A stretch of 11,216 nt of DNA from Rikenellaceae bacterium (lineage in GTDB: Bacteria > Bacteroidota > Bacteroidia > Bacteroidales > UBA932). The stretch lies in the NCBI GenBank assembly GCA_900769735.1, contig CAAGHY010000165.1, forward strand, positions 1-11,216. Direction: 5' to 3'. A model generated the notes under the pieces. It saw only the letters and a program-made list of their open reading frames with translations, was not told where the DNA came from and made no database searches. Position 1 is the stretch's first letter. Each line of letters begins with the position of its first letter. The position numbers were made by a program, and so were the translations under genes. Shown here one piece after another: positions 6,241-11,216 of the stretch.

Positions 6241-9054
6241 CTACTGGGCAGGCACCATCACCAACTCAAACTCATTGCCCTGTGCAAGGATTTCCTGCAC
6301 AAACTTCTGCAAAGACTCCACTGTTGCAACTTTCTCAAGCTCCTGAAGATAAGTGCTGTAATTGTCCCTGCCATATGAGTAATACTGCTGGATTACATTA
6401 TGCCAGTAACCGTTGTTTATCTGTTTCTCAGGGAATGCCTTAACCATATTCTCTTTAGCCTTGGCAACATACTCGGCAGAAGGTCCGTTCTTTGCAATGT
6501 CAGCCAGACCGCTCTTTGCAAGTTCCACAAGTTTAGGAGCTTTTGCCACATCTGTATCAAAAACCACAAGCATAATGAACTCATCCTCCGGCTCTCCTGA
6601 AAGCTGCACCTGCACTCCTACACCATAAGTACCGCCCTCATCCTCTCGGATGGTTTTGGTATAAAGCTGGTCAAGTACACCGTTAAGCAGTGAAGCCCTT
6701 ATATCGTTTGCCAGATTCTTGGCAATTTTTGCATTATATACAATGGCTACAGAAGTCTTAGGGGTCTCCATAGGGGTAGAGATCTCTTTTTTCTGAATGC
6801 CTTTTGGTCTCTCAATTCCTTCATTTTTCCAGGATGTACCGTTCTGCGAAACAACAGGAAGAGAACCAATATATTTCTCAACCATAGGTCTAAGCTCATC
6901 AAGGTTAACATTTCCTATGATGTACACTTTAAGGCCAGCCTGATCTGCCATAAGCACCCTGTAACCTTTCTCAATGTTTGCAAGGCTTGCTTTCTCCAGA
7001 ACCTCCTCTGAAATGAACGGTCTTCTAGGATTGTTGCACACCAATGCTTCATTAAGGGCTTTTGAGAAGACACTGTTAGGCTGTTTCAACAGATTTGGAA
7101 GTATAGCCTTTATCCTGTTGAATCCTGCCTCAAACTCAGCCTGGTCAAAACGTGGCTGTGTATAAGTCATATATGTAAGCTGCAATGCTGTCTCCAAGTC
7201 TTTTGGAGTAGTATGCACTGAAACTCCGTGCTCAAGGTCCTGCAAATATGGAGATACACTTACCACCTTGCCTGCCAACATTTTTGTAAGCTGTGATTTG
7301 GTGAATTTGCCCAAACCGGTTGTTGATATGTATGTATTGAAGATATTTCCTTCAAATGAAGGTACAATCTCATCTGCAAGTATTGAACGTCCGCCATTGG
7401 CAACAGTTTTTACCATTACCTCATCTTTTTTATAATCAGTTGGTTTTACTATAACCTGAATGCCATTCTTGAGTGTCCATACAGTTGTACCAAACTTACC
7501 CTGTTCCTCTCTCATTACTGGGGAACCTGCTATTGTTGCCGGATCCATTAATGGTTCATTGGATACTTCCACTTTAGGAGCATCAATCTGTGCCGCCTTT
7601 GTCTGTGCAAGGACCTCTACAAGTTCAGCCTCTGTAGGAACAGCCAGACCATCCTTTTCCGGTGCTGAATAGAAAATTACCTGGTTATTGTCTCCATAAA
7701 ACTGTTTTGCTGCCATATTCAACATCTCCAGTGGAATCATTGCAAGGAACTGCTGTACGGAATTGTACTCATACTCAGGATCAAGATATGGAGTACCTGT
7801 AAGGAAATGTCCCAGAAGATTCTGAACAAGCTGAGGGTTCTGCCTGCTTGCTGCATTGTTTTTGGCAGTTTCATAACTTTTCAGAATTTTTGTTTTGGCA
7901 CGCTCAAATTCGTCGGGAGTAAAACCATATCTTTTCACCCTCTCCAACTCTGTCAAAAGACCATTGAAGCCTTTCAATGCCTCGCCGTCTTTGGTTGCAA
8001 CAGAACCCATAAATGCGTGAAGGTCATAGCTTACATCTCCAAAAGATGCAGATGCATGCAGGAACGGAGCATCCGGCATTCTGGAAATATCCTGCAATCT
8101 CTCGTTAATCATACTGCTCATCAGCCATTCAACCAAATCATTGAGCATAGCCACACCAAGGCCTCTGAACTGTTTTGGAATGGCAGGGCTCTTAACTGCA
8201 AACAACACACTGGTCCCCTGGTTCTCCTTATGGGTAAATATGCTTACAATTGGAGTTACATTATCAGGAACAACTACCGGCTCCTTGTCCTTAGGATTCT
8301 CAGCCTTAGGAAGCTGCCCGAACAAATCCTTGATTTTTGTTACAACAGCATCTGCATCCACATCACCAACCACAACAATTGACTGCATATCAGGTCTGTA
8401 CCATGTCTTGTAATAATTTACCAGTGATTCAGGCTTGAAGTTCTTCAGATTCTCCTCAGAACCTATAAGTGATACATTTTCAAGTGCTGAACCTTTGAAA
8501 AGAGCCTTTCTCATAGCCAATGTCTGTTGCCAGCTTGCACCGTCCCTGGTCCTTTTCTCCTCAAGGATAACACCTCGCTCAGCATCAATCTCCGCAGGGT
8601 CATTTGTTACAAATGCGCTCCAGTCAAAAAGGATAAGCAAAGAACTGTCTATAATCCCCTCTCTGGTAACAGGTACATTGTTGAGCATATACATTGTCTG
8701 CTCAAAACCGGTTCCGGCATTGATGTTTGCACCAAATGCACAACCAATGCTCTCCATATAGGAAATTATACCCTTGCCAGGAAAATGTTTTGTACCGTTG
8801 AAGCACATATGCTCAAGGAAATGGGCCAAACCATCCTGATCCGGAGTCTCCTGTACCGCTCCAACATTTGTTACAATATAGAAATCCGCCCTCTGGGCCG
8901 GCTTCTCATTATGCATTACATAATATGTAAGGCCATTGTCCAGCTTGCCGGTCTTCACATTCTTGTCAAGTTCCAGCGGAGCCTGCGGATTTATCTGTGC
9001 AAAGCCCAATACTGCGGCACACACAAGCAAAAGGGTAAAAAATAACTTTCTCAT
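6241..9054 (-). CDS. M16 family zinc metallopeptidase (pitrilysin/PqqL-like), exported
   Basis: A 937-residue peptidase with a signal peptide (about residues 1-19, ending GFAQ), so probably periplasmic. The N-terminal M16 domain carries the inverted zinc motif HFLEH (His78, Glu81 catalytic, His82). The third ligand is probably Glu159 in EIDAERGVILEEKR, 77 residues after the second His, the pitrilysin spacing. A second, inactive M16-like half follows, with the substrate-binding Arg/Tyr motif REDEGGTYGVG (Arg803, Tyr810) near the end. The length fits single-chain two-lobed enzymes such as E. coli PqqL (about 930 residues), which degrade peptides inside a closed chamber. It is a single gene, divergent from the SIMPL gene and convergent with the deacylase. 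Only a weak purine-rich stretch (AAGAGAG) precedes the ATG. The substrate is unknown. Confidence 0.94.
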   Translation of the reverse strand: MRKLFFTLLLVCAAVLGFAQINPQAPLELDKNVKTGKLDNGLTYYVMHNEKPAQRADFYIVTNVGAVQETPDQDGLAHFLEHMCFNGTKHFPGKGIISYMESIGCAFGANINAGTGFEQTMYMLNNVPVTREGIIDSSLLILFDWSAFVTNDPAEIDAERGVILEEKRTRDGASWQQTLAMRKALFKGSALENVSLIGSEENLKNFKPESLVNYYKTWYRPDMQSIVVVGDVDADAVVTKIKDLFGQLPKAENPKDKEPVVVPDNVTPIVSIFTHKENQGTSVLFAVKSPAIPKQFRGLGVAMLNDLVEWLMSSMINERLQDISRMPDAPFLHASASFGDVSYDLHAFMGSVATKDGEALKGFNGLLTELERVKRYGFTPDEFERAKTKILKSYETAKNNAASRQNPQLVQNLLGHFLTGTPYLDPEYEYNSVQQFLAMIPLEMLNMAAKQFYGDNNQVIFYSAPEKDGLAVPTEAELVEVLAQTKAAQIDAPKVEVSNEPLMDPATIAGSPVMREEQGKFGTTVWTLKNGIQVIVKPTDYKKDEVMVKTVANGGRSILADEIVPSFEGNIFNTYISTTGLGKFTKSQLTKMLAGKVVSVSPYLQDLEHGVSVHTTPKDLETALQLTYMTYTQPRFDQAEFEAGFNRIKAILPNLLKQPNSVFSKALNEALVCNNPRRPFISEEVLEKASLANIEKGYRVLMADQAGLKVYIIGNVNLDELRPMVEKYIGSLPVVSQNGTSWKNEGIERPKGIQKKEISTPMETPKTSVAIVYNAKIAKNLANDIRASLLNGVLDQLYTKTIREDEGGTYGVGVQVQLSGEPEDEFIMLVVFDTDVAKAPKLVELAKSGLADIAKNGPSAEYVAKAKENMVKAFPEKQINNGYWHNVIQQYYSYGRDNYSTYLQELEKVATVESLQKFVQEILAQGNEFELVMVPAQ

Positions 9055-9079
9055 CTCTCTTATTCTTAAATTACAATCC

Positions 9080-9087
9080 CAAATTTA
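9080..9087 (-). promoter_or_regulatory. Candidate Bacteroidota -7 element for the M16 peptidase gene
   Basis: The minus strand reads TAAATTTG, an exact TAnnTTTG match, 25 bases before the M16 start codon. No TTTG is present at the expected -33 distance, so support is limited to this one element and its position. Confidence 0.38.
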
Positions 9088-9137
9088 ACCAAAAATGCGG
9101 TTCTATGTTTAGAATCTGTACCAAATTATGGCATATA

Positions 9138-9154
9138 ATTTGATTTTATCAAAT
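9138..9154. promoter_or_regulatory. Inverted repeat, possible operator upstream of the SIMPL gene
   Basis: ATTTGAT and ATCAAAT are exact reverse complements separated by TTT. The repeat overlaps a promoter-like TATAATTTG at 9134-9142 and ends 23 bases before the SIMPL start codon. The position suits a regulator binding site, but the stretch is AT-rich and such repeats can arise by chance. Confidence 0.35.
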
Positions 9155-9177
9155 GCATAACATTAAAACATTCCATT

Positions 9178-9885
9178 ATGAAAAAATTAATTTTACTTGC
9201 AGTTATCATTTGCTGCAGCCCATATATTTTTGCACAGGACAATACTGTACAACAAGATTTGGTGGAAGTATCCGTAAGGGTGAGCAAAGATGTTCTTCCC
9301 GATGAAATATTCCTCAATATTACCATCAACGAAAAGGACAACAAAGGGAAAACCTCTGTAGAACAGCAGGAAAAAGAGATGGTTAAAACTTTAGGGAATT
9401 TAGGCATTGATGTAAAGGAAGCCCTTACCATAAATGATATGGAGAGCTCCCTTCAAAAATACGCACTTAAGAAAGATGACATTTATGTTTCCAGAAACTA
9501 CACCCTTAAAGTTTCTACAGCTCCTATGGCAGCTGCAGCCATTGATGCCCTGAACAAACTCAACATTGCAAGAGTTGGTATAGGTAAAGTTTCCATCTCG
9601 GCGCAGCTGGAAAAGGAAACCAAGAATCTGCTCCTTACAGAAGCGGCACAGAAAGCACAGGAAAATGCCAAGATTCTTGCCCAGGCTGTTGGCAGCGAGA
9701 TTGGCAAAGCCGTATATATCCAGAACTATTACAGCTTTGACTCCGCGGCAAACGGACGCATTCTAATGAAAGCTTACTCTGCAATGGATACTGCTGCACC
9801 GGCAATACAGGAAGAAAGTACAGAGCTGCAACTCAGCAAGCAGCAGCTTTCAATAAACGTAACCTGCAAATTCCGCCTGTTCTGA
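9178..9885 (+). CDS. SIMPL-domain (DUF541) exported protein
   Basis: A 235-residue protein with a signal peptide (about 1-19, ending IFAQ) and a SIMPL/DUF541 domain over roughly residues 25-232. Typical features are the start VEVSVRVSKDVLPDEIFLNITINEKD, the middle VSRNYTLKVS near 106-115, and the helix TEAAQKAQENAKILAQAVGSEIGKAV at about 160-185. Family members are periplasmic or outer-membrane proteins such as Brucella BP26/OMP28 and E. coli YggE, linked to oxidative stress and ring-shaped oligomers; the molecular function is unclear. It diverges from the M16 peptidase gene and converges with the DUF2147 gene 13 bases away. No Shine-Dalgarno sequence precedes the ATG, and the signal peptide supports this start. 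Confidence 0.9.
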   Translation: MKKLILLAVIICCSPYIFAQDNTVQQDLVEVSVRVSKDVLPDEIFLNITINEKDNKGKTSVEQQEKEMVKTLGNLGIDVKEALTINDMESSLQKYALKKDDIYVSRNYTLKVSTAPMAAAAIDALNKLNIARVGIGKVSISAQLEKETKNLLLTEAAQKAQENAKILAQAVGSEIGKAVYIQNYYSFDSAANGRILMKAYSAMDTAAPAIQEESTELQLSKQQLSINVTCKFRLF

Positions 9886-9898
9886 CAGCTGTACAGGG

Positions 9899-10267
9899 CT
9901 ACTTGGTCCTTATAAATGTCTCTTCCTTGGTAAGAAACCCTTTCTGTGCCTTAACATTCATTGTATCCCCATTCAGGGTAATGGTTGCGTGCGCAGAAAG
10001 GTTCATCCTTGGATCATAAATCCAAGGACAAGTATATGTACCGTCATCGGGATGAAACTCAACATCCTTCATAACCACAGTTCCCACATAATCCTGATGA
10101 GGCGGCTTTGCCCAAATTATTTTACCGGTATATGAACCGTTAGAATTACGGGTAATCTCTATACGTGAATCCTTTTTCTGGGTTAGCCAAATACCGGAAA
10201 TATCATCAGTTGCCGTTCCCGGAGCCAATAAAAAAGAAGTGAGGATTGTAATGACCATCTGTTTCAT
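9899..10267 (-). CDS. DUF2147 family small exported protein
   Basis: A 122-residue protein with a short N-terminal hydrophobic segment (about residues 3-19, LAPGTAT) that looks like a signal peptide, followed by a DUF2147-like domain: DISGIWLTQKKDSRIEITR, NGSYTGKIIWAKPP, a GTVVMKDVEF strand, WIYDPRMNLSAHATITLNGDTMNVKA and a last strand ending IRTK. The region between KIIWAKPP and GTVVM is very short; family members usually carry a longer loop there with an Asn-Pro-Asp and Leu-Arg pattern. The function of the family is unknown; it resembles a lipocalin-like beta barrel. A second possible start is Met4 (10258). The gene stands alone with a good promoter match at 10289-10319. Confidence 0.82.
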   Translation of the reverse strand: MKQMVITILTSFLLAPGTATDDISGIWLTQKKDSRIEITRNSNGSYTGKIIWAKPPHQDYVGTVVMKDVEFHPDDGTYTCPWIYDPRMNLSAHATITLNGDTMNVKAQKGFLTKEETFIRTK

Positions 10268-10288
10268 ATTGCAAGAAATTTATATACA

Positions 10289-10319
10289 CAAGTATATGAG
10301 AAACAGATTTGGAGACAAA
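10289..10319 (-). promoter_or_regulatory. Promoter of the DUF2147 gene (Bacteroides-type)
   Basis: The minus strand has TTTG (complement of 10316-10319), then exactly 19 bases, then TATACTTG (complement of 10289-10296). This fits the Bacteroides housekeeping promoter TTTG-N19-TAnnTTTG with one mismatch in the -7 element. It lies 21 bases before the start codon at 10267, giving a very short leader. It is the only promoter candidate in the window with both elements. Confidence 0.6.
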
Positions 10320-10403
10320 TTGTTCAAGTGCCATATAACAGAACAACACTGATATTATAGGTAAAGAAGAAATGCACTGGCAACTCCAATAATCAGTACG
10401 GAC

Positions 10404-10440
10404 AAAAAAAAGCTGCATCAGAAATGATGCAGCTTTTTTA
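10404..10440. terminator. Terminator of the rpsR-rplI operon, GAAA tetraloop
   Basis: A 15-bp stem (10406-10420 with 10425-10439, core AGCTGCATCA/TGATGCAGCT) is closed by a GAAA tetraloop. On the minus strand it ends in seven Ts, 16 bases after the rplI stop codon. It is nearly symmetrical and could also stop plus-strand transcription. Confidence 0.92.
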
Positions 10441-10455
10441 TAGTGTTTGAAGAAA

Positions 10456-10905
10456 TTACTCAGCAACAACCTCAACTTTGATAGTAGCTTTGATGTCTTT
10501 GTAGCATTTTACAGTTGCATCATAGATACCAACCTCCTGAAGTTTGGCAGCATCAACAATAGTGATGTTTCTTCTGTCAATCTCAAAACCTTTCTCAACA
10601 AGAGCCTCAGCAACCTGAATGTTGTTAACTGAACCAAAGATTTTGCCAGTTGCGCTAACTTTAGTAGCTACAGTTACCTGTACACCCTCAAGTTTAGCAG
10701 CTAGAGCCTGTGCATCCTCTCTTAGTTTAGCCTCTTTGTGAGCTCTCTGCCTCATGTTCTCAGCGTGAACTTTTTTAGCAGAAGGAGTAGCCATAATAGC
10801 CATTCCCTGAGGAATCAGATAGTTAACTGCGTAGCCGTTTTTTACCTCTACGATATCATCTTTGTGACCCAAGTTAGCCACGTCCTGTTTTAGTATAATT
10901 TCCAT
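10456..10905 (-). CDS. rplI: 50S ribosomal protein L9 (bL9)
   Basis: A 149-residue protein with the full bL9 layout. The N-terminal rRNA-binding domain (MEIILKQDVANLGHKDDIVEVKNGYAVNYLIPQGMA, residues 1-36) is followed by a long connecting helix (about 42-75) and a C-terminal domain with the conserved GKIFGSVN near 86-94. It binds the base of the L1 stalk on the large subunit. Length is standard. It starts 13 bases after the rpsR stop and ends just before a strong terminator, so it is the last gene of the rpsF-rpsR-rplI operon. A strong Shine-Dalgarno sequence precedes the ATG. Confidence 0.98.
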   Translation of the reverse strand: MEIILKQDVANLGHKDDIVEVKNGYAVNYLIPQGMAIMATPSAKKVHAENMRQRAHKEAKLREDAQALAAKLEGVQVTVATKVSATGKIFGSVNNIQVAEALVEKGFEIDRRNITIVDAAKLQEVGIYDATVKCYKDIKATIKVEVVAE

Positions 10906-10912
10906 CTGTAAG

Positions 10913-10920
10913 TCCTCCTT
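10913..10920 (-). promoter_or_regulatory. Strong Shine-Dalgarno sequence of rplI, overlapping the rpsR stop
   Basis: The minus strand reads AAGGAGGA with 7 bases to the ATG of rplI. Its first two As are part of the TAA stop codon of rpsR (10919-10921), so termination on rpsR and initiation on rplI are physically linked. Confidence 0.85.
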
Positions 10921-11191
10921 ATTTCAATAAATCTGTTACGTATGGTAGCAATGCAAGGTGTCTTGCGCGTTTAACTGCCTGAGCAACCTTTTTCTGGAAT
11001 TTAAGAGAAGTACCGGTAAGTCTTCTAGGAAGAATTTTACCCTGCTCGTTAAGGAATCTCTTAAGGAACTCAGCATCCTTGTAATCTACATATTTGATAC
11101 CTGCTTTTTTGAAACGGCAGTATTTTTTCTTCTTAACCTCTACTGTAGGAGGGTTAAGGTAACGGATTTCGTTATTTACTTGATTTGCCAT
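10919..11191 (-). CDS. rpsR: 30S ribosomal protein S18 (bS18)
   Basis: A 90-residue bS18. The conserved core KKKYCRFKKAGIKYVDYKD (residues about 21-39) and KILPRRLTGTSLKFQKKVAQAVKRARHLALLPY (about 53-85) are complete. S18 pairs with S6 on the platform of the small subunit; in Bacteroidota, S6, S18 and S21 together cover the anti-Shine-Dalgarno end of 16S rRNA. It lies directly upstream of rplI. Position and gene order predict rpsF just right of the window: two TAA triplets on the minus strand (11204-11206 and 11208-11210) could be its stop codon. A full Shine-Dalgarno sequence precedes the ATG. Confidence 0.98.
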   Translation of the reverse strand: MANQVNNEIRYLNPPTVEVKKKKYCRFKKAGIKYVDYKDAEFLKRFLNEQGKILPRRLTGTSLKFQKKVAQAVKRARHLALLPYVTDLLK

Positions 11192-11197
11192 GATAAT

Positions 11198-11205
11198 ACC
11201 TCCTT
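11198..11205 (-). promoter_or_regulatory. Strong Shine-Dalgarno sequence of rpsR
   Basis: The minus strand reads AAGGAGGT, an eight-base match to the usual anti-Shine-Dalgarno sequence, with 6 bases to the ATG of rpsR. This stands out because apbE, the deacylase, SIMPL, FISUMP and DUF2147 genes of the window show no such site. Confidence 0.85.
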
Positions 11206-11216
11206 AATTATTTTTG

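Noticed and set aside
7807..8382. Plus-strand open frame (191 codons) inside the M16 peptidase gene
   Set aside because: It is antisense to a conserved peptidase and its product is Cys/His-rich with no family resemblance.
10268..10403. Possible small RNA or leader gene between the DUF2147 promoter and the rplI terminator
   Set aside because: Apart from the promoter elements and AT-rich sequence I see no stable hairpin, open frame or known RNA motif.

Overview
The window looks like a chromosomal segment from a Bacteroidota bacterium, most likely of the order Bacteroidales. Supporting signs are a FISUMP-type surface lipoprotein with a Cys followed by an Asp-rich stretch, candidate promoters of the Bacteroides type (TAnnTTTG, in one case with TTTG 19 bp upstream), mostly no Shine-Dalgarno sequence before the protein genes, and moderate GC content. 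The genus cannot be fixed from this sequence. There is no tRNA, rRNA, CRISPR array or complete mobile element.

Layout, left to right. (1) 1-125, minus: the N-terminally truncated remnant of an ORF6N-domain (phage-type) gene that runs off the left edge. (2) 225-3258, minus: a four-gene run transcribed leftwards: a FISUMP lipoprotein, LemA, a soluble TPM-domain protein and a membrane-anchored TPM protein with a Gly-rich tail. It ends at a strong intrinsic terminator (225-254). (3) 3328-6151, plus: an ApbE-type flavin transferase lipoprotein, then a Tat-exported N-acyl-D-amino-acid deacylase. (4) 6184-6226: a bidirectional terminator shared with a convergent gene. (5) 6241-9054, minus: a large exported M16 (pitrilysin/PqqL-like) zinc peptidase, divergent from a SIMPL-domain exported protein (9178-9885, plus). 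(6) 9899-10267, minus: a small exported DUF2147 protein whose end nearly touches the SIMPL gene. (7) 10406-11216, minus: the conserved rpsR-rplI ribosomal operon (S18, L9), whose upstream gene, expected to be rpsF, lies just beyond the right edge. It ends at a GAAA-loop terminator.

Most of the non-ribosomal genes encode envelope proteins: lipoproteins, periplasmic enzymes or membrane-anchored proteins. The LemA/TPM/FISUMP set looks like one transcription unit spanning cytoplasm, inner membrane and cell surface. The other genes are ordinary periplasmic housekeeping or stress functions.

I found no clear undescribed multi-gene system. The most interesting signals are full-strength Shine-Dalgarno sequences before rpsR and rplI in a lineage that hides its anti-SD sequence with S18 itself, the FISUMP lipoprotein placed in a LemA/TPM unit, the eroded ORF6N gene with a perfect palindrome in its coding sequence, and a sharp codon-usage change between two adjacent same-strand genes.
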